Positions 1 to 7,798 of a stretch of DNA of 41,165 nt are shown here, piece after piece. The stretch's first letter is position 1. Each line of letters starts with the position of its first letter. The translations under genes were made by a program, and so were the position numbers. This stretch comes from an uncultured Muribaculaceae bacterium (lineage in GTDB: Bacteria; Bacteroidota; Bacteroidia; Bacteroidales; Muribaculaceae): assembly GCA_944321725.1 (NCBI GenBank), contig CALUMI010000023.1, forward strand, positions 1-41,165, read 5' to 3'. The notes under the pieces were generated by a model that had not been told where the DNA came from, made no database searches, and saw only the letters and a program-made list of their open reading frames with translations.

Positions 1-80
1 GGGGTAACACAAAAATGGTATAAGTACCAACCACTTATCATATTTTGCCCTCATTCTGCCATTATTACGCAAGTTCTCCG

Positions 81-88
81 TATCTTTG
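81..88 (+). promoter_or_regulatory. Probable -7 box upstream of pyrB
   Basis: TATCTTTG matches the Bacteroidota -7 consensus TAnnTTTG and lies 40 nt before the pyrB start codon. No convincing TTG/TTTG -33 element is visible at the usual spacing, so this is a partial promoter match. The remainder of 1-127 shows no gene. Confidence 0.45.
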
Positions 89-127
89 TAGAAATAAACT
101 CGACATAAATCTTACGTTATATAAAGT

Positions 128-1054
128 ATGAAAAACGAAAGTCTTGTTTCCATTTCCGACTTCTCGAAAGAAGAAATTTTGGAGTTGCTCGACAATATGC
201 GCTATTTCGAGGCGAATCCAAACCGAAGGTTGCTCGAAGGTAAAGTTGTGGCAACCTTGTTTTTTGAGCCTTCTACCCGTACACGACTAAGTTTTGAGAC
301 GGCTGTCAACAGGTTGGGTGGGCGTGTTATCGGTTTTTCTGACGCGAACACAACGAGCTCATCAAAAGGAGAAACTTTGAAAGATACCATAAAAATGGTG
401 AGCAATTATGTTGATTTGATTATTATGCGGCATTATTTGGAAGGGGCGGCGCGTTATGCCTCTGAAGTGTCGAGTGTGCCAATAATAAATGCCGGTGACG
501 GGGCTAATCAGCATCCTTCGCAGACTATGCTCGATTTGTATTCCATATATAAAACGCAAGGTAAGCTGACCGATTTGACCATTACAATGGTGGGTGATTT
601 GAAATATGGCCGTACTGTTCACTCTCTGCTTATGGCTATGTATTATTTCAATCCCACATTTAATTTTGTGGCTTGCGATGAGTTGAAAATGCCTCAGGAA
701 TATAAAGACTTTTGCGACCAGCATGGTATTAAATATACGGAAACAACTGATTTCTCGGAAGATGTGATAAACAGCAGCGACATCATTTATATGACACGGG
801 TGCAGCGCGAGCGTTTCACGGATCTGATGGAATATGAGCGGGTGAAGAATCTTTATACGTTGCATAACTCAATGCTCGACGGAAGCAAGGAAAATGTGAG
901 GGTATTGCATCCGCTTCCGCGTGTCAACGAAATCTCTCAAGATGTGGACGACAATCCAAAGGCTTATTATTTCCAACAGGCGCAGAACGGCTTGTATGCC
1001 CGGCAAGCAATAATTTGCAAGGTTTTAGGTATCGATATTGATAAAGACAATTAA
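128..1054 (+). CDS. pyrB: Aspartate carbamoyltransferase, catalytic chain
   Basis: Catalyses transfer of the carbamoyl group from carbamoyl phosphate to L-aspartate, the first committed step of de novo pyrimidine synthesis, in the cytosol. The 308-residue length is normal for the family. The carbamoyl-phosphate loop PSTRTR lies at residues 48-53 and the conserved HPLPR segment near residues 260-266. It is the first gene of a tight plus-strand group: pyrI starts 2 nt after its stop, so catalytic and regulatory chains are expected to be made together and to assemble into the allosteric enzyme. The N-terminus MKNESLVSI fits family starts. Confidence 0.97.
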   Translation: MKNESLVSISDFSKEEILELLDNMRYFEANPNRRLLEGKVVATLFFEPSTRTRLSFETAVNRLGGRVIGFSDANTTSSSKGETLKDTIKMVSNYVDLIIMRHYLEGAARYASEVSSVPIINAGDGANQHPSQTMLDLYSIYKTQGKLTDLTITMVGDLKYGRTVHSLLMAMYYFNPTFNFVACDELKMPQEYKDFCDQHGIKYTETTDFSEDVINSSDIIYMTRVQRERFTDLMEYERVKNLYTLHNSMLDGSKENVRVLHPLPRVNEISQDVDDNPKAYYFQQAQNGLYARQAIICKVLGIDIDKDN

Positions 1055-1056
1055 TT

Positions 1057-1515
1057 ATGAACAACAATAAAGAACTTGCGGTTGCGGCACTGTGCAACGG
1101 CACTGTAATTGATCATATCCCGACAGACTCTCTGTTTAAGGTCGTAAGTTTGCTTGACATAGAAAATATCGGAAGCAGTGTGACTATAGGCTATAATCTC
1201 GACAGTAAGAAACTCGGGAAAAAAGGAATACTGAAAGTAGCGGATGTTTATTTTCCGGAAGATACACTTAACCGCTTGGCTTTGATTGCACCTAACGTCA
1301 ATGTCAATATCATTAAAGATTATAAAGTGGTTAAGAAATACAAAGTGGCATTGCCTGATGATATATTGGGAATTGTAAAGTGCAACAATCCTAAATGTAT
1401 AACCAACAATGAGCCGATGAACACGTGGTTCCATGTGGAGGACAAGGATAATGTTACCCTTCGCTGCCACTATTGTGAACGTACCGTTTTGAAAAATGAT
1501 ATTGTGCTGAAATAA
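1057..1515 (+). CDS. pyrI: Aspartate carbamoyltransferase, regulatory chain
   Basis: Regulatory subunit that binds nucleotide effectors and links catalytic trimers of PyrB. The 152-residue length is typical. The C-terminal zinc-binding domain is intact, with four cysteines at residues 109, 114, 137 and 140 in the arrangement C-x4-C and C-x2-C. The N-terminal nucleotide-binding domain begins with KELAVAALCNGTVIDHI. It starts 2 nt after pyrB and ends 3 nt before the flavin reductase-like gene, so the genes are almost certainly co-transcribed. The presence of pyrI implies feedback control of pyrimidine synthesis by nucleotides. Confidence 0.96.
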   Translation: MNNNKELAVAALCNGTVIDHIPTDSLFKVVSLLDIENIGSSVTIGYNLDSKKLGKKGILKVADVYFPEDTLNRLALIAPNVNVNIIKDYKVVKKYKVALPDDILGIVKCNNPKCITNNEPMNTWFHVEDKDNVTLRCHYCERTVLKNDIVLK

Positions 1516-1518
1516 GAT

Positions 1519-2088
1519 ATGAAGCAGATTTGGAAGCCCGGAACAATGATTTATCCTTTGCCGGCTGTATTGGTGGGTTGTGGCTCTTGTAAAGAGGATT
1601 ACAACTTGATTACTGTGGCATGGACGGGTACAATATGTACAAATCCGCCGATGTGCTACATCTCTGTGCGTCCGGAGCGCCATAGTTATGAGCTGATAAA
1701 AAGTAACATGGAATTTACGTTGAATCTCACTACAGAGGCAATGGCTAAGGCTGTAGATTGGTGTGGCGTTCGTTCCGGAAGAGATTATAATAAATTTGAA
1801 GAAACAGGGTTGACACCTGTGAAAGGCAATATGGTTGATGCCCCTTGTGTAGAAGAATCGCCTTTGTCGGTTGAGTGCCGTGTCAAAGAAATTGTAAAAC
1901 TTGGTTCTCATGACATGTTTATTGCCGATGTGCTTTGCACCGACGCTGAAGATTCGTTGATAAATCAGGAAACAGGCGCGTTCGATCTTGAAAAGGCAAG
2001 ATTGATTGCATATTCTCACGGGCATTATTATAAACTTGGCGGGCAGATAGGAAAATTTGGCTGGTCTGTGCAAAAGAAACAAAAGTGA
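1519..2088 (+). CDS. Flavin reductase-like domain protein
   Basis: A 189-residue cytosolic protein of the flavin reductase-like FMN-binding split-barrel family. The segments LITVAWTGTICTNPPMCYIS and SVRPERHSYELI are the typical FMN-contact region, and the C-terminal SHGHYYKLGG is also a family hallmark. Members bind FMN and many reduce flavins with NAD(P)H, but the physiological partner here cannot be read from the sequence. It lies between pyrI (3 nt upstream) and glyA (27 nt downstream), in a gene order I recall from other Bacteroidales, so the linkage may be old rather than functional. No membrane segment or signal peptide is visible. Confidence 0.85.
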   Translation: MKQIWKPGTMIYPLPAVLVGCGSCKEDYNLITVAWTGTICTNPPMCYISVRPERHSYELIKSNMEFTLNLTTEAMAKAVDWCGVRSGRDYNKFEETGLTPVKGNMVDAPCVEESPLSVECRVKEIVKLGSHDMFIADVLCTDAEDSLINQETGAFDLEKARLIAYSHGHYYKLGGQIGKFGWSVQKKQK

Positions 2089-2115
2089 AAATTTAATATA
2101 ACTCAGAAAAATTGT

Positions 2116-3396
2116 ATGAGAAAAGACAATGCTATTTTCGACATTATCGAGCGTGAGCATCAGCGCCAAGAGAAAGGTATAGAGCTGATTGCCTCCGAGA
2201 ATTTTGTGAGCGATGAAGTAATGGCGGCTATGGGCTCTTGCCTTACCAACAAATATGCGGAAGGCTATCCCGGCCATCGTTATTATGGAGGCTGTCAGGT
2301 AGTAGACGAAGCCGAAACGCTTGCCATCGAGCGTGTTAAACAGTTGTTTGGCGCGGAATACGCCAATGTGCAGCCGCACTCCGGAGCGCAGGCCAATATG
2401 GCAGTTTTTATGGCTGTGATGAAGCCGGGCGACAAGTTCTTGGGGCTTAATTTGTCGCATGGCGGGCATTTGAGCCACGGTTCTCCTGTGAATTTCTCCG
2501 GGTTGATGTTCCATGCGTTGGAATATGGTGTAAAGGAAGATACAGGATATGTGGACTACGACATGATGGAAGAGGTTGCATTGCGCGAGCGTCCGAAGCT
2601 GATAATCGGTGGGGCAAGTGCATATTCTCGCGAATGGGATTATGCGCGTATGCGCAAGATTGCAGATGAAATAGGGGCTATACTGATGATCGACATGGCT
2701 CATCCTGCCGGATTGATAGCTGCCGGATTGCTTGACAATCCGTTGAAATATGCCCATATCGTCACTTCCACCACGCATAAGACATTGCGCGGCCCGCGCG
2801 GCGGATTGATTCTTATGGGAAAAGATTTTGACAATCCGTGGGGTAAAACCACTCCGAAAGGAGTTATCAAAAAAATGTCTGCCATTATAGATTCCGCTGT
2901 ATTCCCCGGCGTGCAAGGCGGACCGTTGGAGCATGTCATAGCGGCAAAAGCCGTAGCTTTCGGCGAGGCTTTACTGCCTGAATATAAAGAATATCAAATG
3001 CAGGTTAAGAAGAATGCCAAAGTCATGGCAGAAGTATTGATGGCAAAAGGCTATAAGATTGTATCCGGCGGAACCGATAACCATTGCATTCTTGTGGATT
3101 TGCGTACCCGCTTCCCCGAACTTACCGGCAAAGTGGCTGAGAAAGTCCTTGTCGATGCCGATATTACGGCGAATAAGAATATGGTGCCGTTCGACACACG
3201 TTCTCCGTTCCAGACATCCGGCATCCGGCTTGGCACGCCTGCCATAACCACACGCGGAGCTAAAGAAGAACTGATGGGAGAGATTGTGGAGATGATAGAC
3301 ACCGTATTGAGCAATCCTGAAAATGATGCGGTAATAAAATCAGTACGCGAGAAAGTCAATGCCACAATGAAAGATTATCCTATGTTCGCATATTGA
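2116..3396 (+). CDS. glyA: Serine hydroxymethyltransferase
   Basis: PLP enzyme that interconverts serine plus tetrahydrofolate with glycine plus 5,10-methylene-tetrahydrofolate, supplying one-carbon units for thymidylate and purine synthesis. The 426-residue length is normal. Key segments are [11 protein letters not shown] near the N-terminus, [15 protein letters not shown] for substrate binding, and the PLP-lysine motif [12 protein letters not shown] with K222 as the Schiff-base lysine. It is the last gene of the pyrB group and is followed by a strong hairpin terminator at 3417-3455. Confidence 0.98.
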   Translation: MRKDNAIFDIIEREHQRQEKGIELIASENFVSDEVMAAMGSCLTNKYAEGYPGHRYYGGCQVVDEAETLAIERVKQLFGAEYANVQPHSGAQANMAVFMAVMKPGDKFLGLNLSHGGHLSHGSPVNFSGLMFHALEYGVKEDTGYVDYDMMEEVALRERPKLIIGGASAYSREWDYARMRKIADEIGAILMIDMAHPAGLIAAGLLDNPLKYAHIVTSTTHKTLRGPRGGLILMGKDFDNPWGKTTPKGVIKKMSAIIDSAVFPGVQGGPLEHVIAAKAVAFGEALLPEYKEYQMQVKKNAKVMAEVLMAKGYKIVSGGTDNHCILVDLRTRFPELTGKVAEKVLVDADITANKNMVPFDTRSPFQTSGIRLGTPAITTRGAKEELMGEIVEMIDTVLSNPENDAVIKSVREKVNATMKDYPMFAY

Positions 3397-3416
3397 TTTT
3401 CATCAAATTAAAAAGA

Positions 3417-3455
3417 AAGCCGCACGGTAAAAGCTTGTCCTTTTCTGTGCGGCTT
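3417..3455 (+). terminator. Terminator after glyA
   Basis: A perfect 9-bp stem, AAGCCGCAC (3417-3425) pairing with GTGCGGCTT (3447-3455), lies 20 nt after the glyA stop. It is followed by a modestly T-rich stretch. It separates the pyrB-glyA operon from the structured RNA downstream. Confidence 0.8.
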
Positions 3456-3518
3456 CTTCGTGTAAATATTTTGATATATTTTTTCGGAGAGAAATAATGT
3501 GTTGTGAAAATAAATAGT

Positions 3519-3526
3519 TATTTTTG
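3519..3526 (+). promoter_or_regulatory. -7 box of the structured RNA
   Basis: TATTTTTG matches TAnnTTTG exactly and ends 5 nt before the outermost pairing strand of the RNA starting at 3532. The -33 region is weak: TTG at 3502-3504 is closer than usual. The position of this box at the predicted 5' end is the main argument for the strand of the RNA. Confidence 0.6.
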
Positions 3527-3531
3527 CAACA

Positions 3532-3864
3532 CCGACCAATGCCGACGGCATTGCGTTTGAGGCAGTTCGGTAGGGTGGGTATATATACATAAAGGCGTTA
3601 CTGTAGCGCTTTGGTTTTGACGATGTAAGAATCTCGCAAATTCAAACCAATTTGTCAAAAGCAAAGCAACGGGAACGCCCTGTGGGATGTTTCTATGGCA
3701 GCCATTGTTGTGTTTATCGCGCTTTGTCGCGATTGGCATGGTGATGTGGCAATAGCAATAAACATTCATCGTGGGGCTTTCGGCGTTGCTCGTTTCGACA
3801 AATTGGGGCAATGCGAGAGCCTTTACATCGTGAAGCGGGCAACAGGTCGGCTCCACGTTTTTTT
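3532..3864 (+). ncRNA. Large rod-shaped structured RNA, family not identified
   Basis: The interval lacks a convincing protein gene but contains nested complementary segments that form one long hairpin: 3532-3537 with 3845-3850, 3621-3628 with 3823-3830, 3633-3638 with 3812-3817, 3649-3656 with 3797-3804, 3674-3679 with 3782-3787, 3686-3692 with 3760-3766, 3704-3707 with 3756-3759, and an apical stem 3716-3721 with 3728-3733. A small local hairpin (ATGCC-GAC-GGCAT) sits near the 5' end. It starts just after a TATTTTTG box and ends in a run of seven T. The rod shape recalls 6S RNA, though it is longer; the Weinberg Bacteroidales-1 motif is another candidate. It is not RNase P RNA (found at 33.6 kb) and lacks tmRNA hallmarks. 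Confidence 0.75.
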
Positions 3865-3933
3865 GTATATATGCAATTAATTGTTTAATAATGTAATGCC
3901 ATTAATGAGCCGGATGGTGAAAGATGAAACCTG

Positions 3934-6078
3934 ATGAAAATCATTAATGAGAATCCGTACCGGTTATTGGGGATATATTCTAATTCTTCAGTTAAGGAAC
4001 GTGTGGCGAATATTAACAGACTAAAATCCTTTTTAAGGGTAGGGCGCTCTGTGTCTTTCCCTTTGGATTTGCCGGAATTGTTACCGGCTGTCAACCGCAC
4101 GAATGAATCTGTTGCGAAAGCTGAATCTGATTTAGCATTGCCCAAAGAGCAATTGCGATATGCCCAATTTTGGTTTGTGAAAGCTACAACTGTCGATGAT
4201 ATTGCTTTTAACAATCTGACCGGAGGAAATGTGGATAAAGCCATTTCCATTTGGGAAAAGAAAGAGAATGTATCATCGCTGCAAAACAGGATAGTTTGCG
4301 CGTTGATTAAAGACAACCTTTCAGACGCGCTGTCTTGCGCTGAAAAATTATATTCACAGTATTTGCAAGAATTTGTGAAAACAATCATTGGAGATGATAT
4401 TGCCACAAATATTGAGAATATAGAATATGACTTTTTGTCAGAATTATGCTCCAATTATGGATTGGACAGAATATTGCCGTTTATTGTAAACAGTGAATGG
4501 AAAGAAAATCTTAAACGTCAAGAAATAAGGCCACTGTTAGAGGCATTGCAATCATCTTTGGATGCTGCAAAATCCACAAGAAAGCAAGGTGCCGGTGTGC
4601 GATACAATGCAGGGGTAAAATTGATGAATTACACAAAACCTGTATTCGTAAAACTTAAAGGATTGATTTCAGATACGGATTTGCAGTATCAGACTATGGC
4701 TGACAAAGTAGGATTGGAAATCCTGCAATGCGGTATCGATTATTTCAATCATTCTGAAGAGCCGGATGCGGCACACAAGGCCATGCGGTTGCAATCGTAT
4801 GCGCAATCGTTGGTGGTCGGGAAAATGGCAAAGGACAGGTGTAAAGAAAATGTCGATATTCTTAATAGGATTATTGAAAACCTACCGCCCTTAGAGGTTT
4901 TTGCTGAAGATAAGGCCATCAAAAATGAATTACGGAAATTCCAAGAGGAGAATTCCGGGTTGAAAGGTTGCAAAGATTTATTATTTAAATGTGAGCCATA
5001 TCTTATTTTGATGAAAGAAAAGGTGGGTATTAAAAATGAATACTATATACGTGTATCAACAGTATTGGCTAATGTATTATTAAATTTTATTGTTGAAACA
5101 TTTAATAAAGATCTAAATGATGAACTTAAAGATAGGATATCTGCAAATGAAAAAGAGGCATTTTTTAAATTAATGTGGATATTACGTTTCAGTTGGACCA
5201 TGCTTGCAAATATAGAATTACTGGATGCATCAAAAGAATTTAAAAGAGATAGATTAATTCCAAATAAAGATACAATTAAGAATTTAATTGGACAGATAGA
5301 CAATAGTTTCTCAGAGGAAGGATTATTATCTCATGCCGGAAGCAGTGCGTTAGGTGAATTTGCAATAAATTTTTTATCTCAATATAATAAAGCATGGAAT
5401 ATTAACAGTTATATGGACTTGTCGTTGGAGAGAGAGCGGAGGTTGCGTGATATGATGATGGGGCTTTCTCTTGAGCGTAGAATGATTTCTAATATCCCTC
5501 CGACATATGGGTTTATGCTAAATTGGATAAATGATGGATTAATTGATTTACGAACAGAAGAAGATTATTTTAAGGAATGTAAATCTTCTTATGATAAAAA
5601 AATAACAGAAGGTGTTGCTCCATATGATTATAAATATGATACATATATAAAAAAATTTCCTAATGGTAAATTTATAAAGGAAGTTAAATCTTATAAGAGT
5701 ATTTCTCAGCGAGAATATAAATTATATAAAGAGAATTGTTCCACCATAGAAGGATGCAAGCATTATGTAACTACATATCCAAATGGTTGGTATATAAACA
5801 AAATAAAAGAACAACTTGAAAATTTAATTTTTGAATATTATAAATCTAAAAAGCAATTGAGTACTTATATTAGAGAATATCCTAATGGGAAAAATGTATC
5901 TAAAGCAAAAGAAATTATAAAGAAACGGAATAAAGCAGTACTTATGTGGATATTGGGGATATTGATACCTACTGCTATCATTTTATTATTTGTATTGCTA
6001 GATTGGTCAATAATTGCAGCTATTTTAATTGCTCTTTTTGCGACAGCTGCTGTTTTAGGACAGTTGTTAGACGATTAA
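3934..6078 (+). CDS. J-domain-like membrane protein of an accessory Hsp70 operon
   Basis: A 714-residue protein with a J-domain-like start (residues 7-40: NPYRLLGIYSNSS then a charged helix KERVANINRLKSFL). No HPD motif is visible, so it is J-like rather than a canonical DnaJ. Residues about 50-85 continue with a conserved-looking RT-x-E-S...KEQLRYAQFWF segment. The middle is helical. Three short repeats with the core YPNGK or FPNGK lie near residues 575-660, and two hydrophobic segments at about 668-708 should anchor the C-terminus in the membrane. The downstream gene starts 3 nt after its stop. Base composition drops sharply after about nucleotide 5000. By context it probably recruits clients or a membrane site to the Hsp70 encoded three genes later. 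This role is inferred. Confidence 0.75.
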   Translation: MKIINENPYRLLGIYSNSSVKERVANINRLKSFLRVGRSVSFPLDLPELLPAVNRTNESVAKAESDLALPKEQLRYAQFWFVKATTVDDIAFNNLTGGNVDKAISIWEKKENVSSLQNRIVCALIKDNLSDALSCAEKLYSQYLQEFVKTIIGDDIATNIENIEYDFLSELCSNYGLDRILPFIVNSEWKENLKRQEIRPLLEALQSSLDAAKSTRKQGAGVRYNAGVKLMNYTKPVFVKLKGLISDTDLQYQTMADKVGLEILQCGIDYFNHSEEPDAAHKAMRLQSYAQSLVVGKMAKDRCKENVDILNRIIENLPPLEVFAEDKAIKNELRKFQEENSGLKGCKDLLFKCEPYLILMKEKVGIKNEYYIRVSTVLANVLLNFIVETFNKDLNDELKDRISANEKEAFFKLMWILRFSWTMLANIELLDASKEFKRDRLIPNKDTIKNLIGQIDNSFSEEGLLSHAGSSALGEFAINFLSQYNKAWNINSYMDLSLERERRLRDMMMGLSLERRMISNIPPTYGFMLNWINDGLIDLRTEEDYFKECKSSYDKKITEGVAPYDYKYDTYIKKFPNGKFIKEVKSYKSISQREYKLYKENCSTIEGCKHYVTTYPNGWYINKIKEQLENLIFEYYKSKKQLSTYIREYPNGKNVSKAKEIIKKRNKAVLMWILGILIPTAIILLFVLLDWSIIAAILIALFATAAVLGQLLDD

Positions 6079-6081
6079 AGA

Positions 6082-6849
6082 ATGAGAACTGAGTATTATA
6101 GATTGCGTGCGGTAGAAATCCACAATAAACTACTACAGATTAAACAATTCGGTATCAAACATAATTTAACCATAGGAATGTTTGCAGAGGATTTATTGAG
6201 AGATTTATTAAAGAAGTTGTTGCCTCAGAAAGTAGGTGTAGCTCAAGGTTTTATTATAGGGGATAAACAATGTTCTCATCAATGCGATGTCATAATATAT
6301 GACAGATTGAATTTTGCCCCTATTTTTAAAACGGGATCATTAATGGTACTACCATCATGTGCTGTAATTGCTGTAATTGAAATTAAAACATCCATAAGGG
6401 AAAAACAATTTAATAAAACACTTTCTGATTTCTCGCATCTTCATAAAATGGGAATTAAAAATAAATATCTGTTTGTGTACGATTCTTGTTCTGTAAAGAC
6501 TTTAAGAAATTATTTCTTTTCTGAGGCAAAAAAAGAAAATACATGTCGTGATATGGATATCGTTATTGGATTAGGAAAATATGATCATGATAATTATGAG
6601 GAATTACCAGATGCTATAATTGGTCTTAAACCTAATAATGAATATCTTCTAAAAAAAGATTATGTTATAGACAATAGAGATATGAAAGGATATGCTTCTC
6701 TAATTTTGAATGATGAGAAAAATAAACCTGTTTCATGTTTAGAAGAATTTATTATTATGTTGTTGTCTGATATAGGTGATGTCCCTTTAGTTCCAGAATA
6801 TGGATGTTCATTTAATAAATATGAAGGAATATCTTTGTTTGATGCATAA
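6082..6849 (+). CDS. DUF6602-type protein with nuclease-like residues
   Basis: A 255-residue soluble protein that I recognise as DUF6602-like. Residues 32-60 (GMFAEDLLRDLLKKLLPQK then GVAQGFIIG) are followed by QCDVIIYD (68-74) and VIEIKT (98-103). E36, D69 and the E100-x-K102 pair are spaced as in the PD-(D/E)XK nuclease fold, so a DNA or RNA cleavage role is plausible but unproven. It is the second gene of the operon, 3 nt after the J-like gene and 12 nt before the GrpE-like gene. The gene is very AT-rich: line 6601-6660 has 15 G or C in 60 bases. It could be the effector of the system or a structural protein using a dead nuclease fold. Confidence 0.7.
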   Translation: MRTEYYRLRAVEIHNKLLQIKQFGIKHNLTIGMFAEDLLRDLLKKLLPQKVGVAQGFIIGDKQCSHQCDVIIYDRLNFAPIFKTGSLMVLPSCAVIAVIEIKTSIREKQFNKTLSDFSHLHKMGIKNKYLFVYDSCSVKTLRNYFFSEAKKENTCRDMDIVIGLGKYDHDNYEELPDAIIGLKPNNEYLLKKDYVIDNRDMKGYASLILNDEKNKPVSCLEEFIIMLLSDIGDVPLVPEYGCSFNKYEGISLFDA

Positions 6850-6861
6850 AAATTTGATAAA

Positions 6862-7788
6862 ATGAAAAGAAAATTGATGGTAATAGTGTTTGTGGCTTTT
6901 TCTGTAATGGGAACGGCACTTGCTCAAATGAAAGCGGATGAGAATTCCGTAATGGAGAAAAGATTTGGTGTTATCGAGTTGAAACAAAAGGAATTGGATG
7001 TAGAATTGCAACAGTTGTTGGTCGTTTCAAATAGGAGCGAAGTTGAAATTCAGAATTTGAAGCGGATTAATGAGGATTTGTGCCAAAGTTTAGACAGCAT
7101 TAAAAGCGTTTGTGACAGTTTAAAGAGAATACAGACAGATGACCGTACAGCTATTAATGACAGAATACAAGATACCAACGACATAGTTTCTTCTAATCAA
7201 TCACTTGTAGAGAACCGAACTATGTGGGGTGTTCTGACTGCCGCAGTAATCTTTTTTGTATTGTTGATTACTTTTCTTTATTTAACTTATCGAATAAAGA
7301 AAGGTCGTACATCGATAGATGAGGTGCGTGGCTTGCAGGATAAATTGCAAAACGCACAAGCGAAAATGCAAGAAGAATCCATAAAATTGGATAATAAGTT
7401 GCTTGAAATAGTAGAGCAACAAATAAAAACATCTGTTGCTGCGAACAATAATGTCGTTGCAACAGATCATTCGCTTGCGTTGAAAGTGGCAGACGAAATA
7501 GTGCGCATTGAGTTGAATCTTTCACGGATGGATTCCTCAATTAAGGGGTATAAACAGTTGGCAAAAGCCGTTCAACGCATAAAGGACAATTTTCAGGCCA
7601 ATGGATATGAAATTGTCGATATGCTTGGAAAACCATACAATGATGGGATGAAAGTGGTGGCTAATTTTGTCACAGATGAAACTTTGGAACAAGGCAGGCA
7701 AATAATAACAGGTATAATCAAACCTCAAATCAATTATAACGGAAAGATGATACAGTCAGCGCAAATCACAGTAAGTCAAAATATTTAA
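6862..7788 (+). CDS. Membrane-anchored protein with GrpE-like C-terminal domain
   Basis: A 308-residue protein with a signal peptide (residues 1-22, ending ALAQ), an external coiled coil (about 30-118), one transmembrane helix (about 121-143), a second coiled coil and a C-terminal domain (about 205-308). The C-terminal part has the order seen in GrpE: a helix containing KQLAKAVQRIKDNF, then ANGYEIVDMLGKPYN, then a beta-rich end with KPQINYNGKMIQSAQITVSQ. This topology puts the GrpE-like head in the cytosol. Placed directly before the Hsp70 gene (10 nt), it is the probable nucleotide-exchange factor of that Hsp70, tethered to the membrane. The GrpE relationship is my reading of a weak resemblance and needs a profile or structure comparison. 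Confidence 0.72.
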   Translation: MKRKLMVIVFVAFSVMGTALAQMKADENSVMEKRFGVIELKQKELDVELQQLLVVSNRSEVEIQNLKRINEDLCQSLDSIKSVCDSLKRIQTDDRTAINDRIQDTNDIVSSNQSLVENRTMWGVLTAAVIFFVLLITFLYLTYRIKKGRTSIDEVRGLQDKLQNAQAKMQEESIKLDNKLLEIVEQQIKTSVAANNNVVATDHSLALKVADEIVRIELNLSRMDSSIKGYKQLAKAVQRIKDNFQANGYEIVDMLGKPYNDGMKVVANFVTDETLEQGRQIITGIIKPQINYNGKMIQSAQITVSQNI

Positions 7789-7798
7789 TTGAAAAGAT

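Noticed and set aside
1051..2934. 627-codon minus-strand frame across pyrI, the flavin reductase-like gene and glyA
   Set aside because: It is long, but lies opposite three well-recognised genes and has no family resemblance.
3518..3880. Open frames on both strands (112 codons minus, 61 codons plus) in the glyA-operon gap
   Set aside because: They lie entirely within the nested rod-like RNA pairing; their conservation, if any, would come from the RNA. Neither has a recognisable domain or convincing start context.
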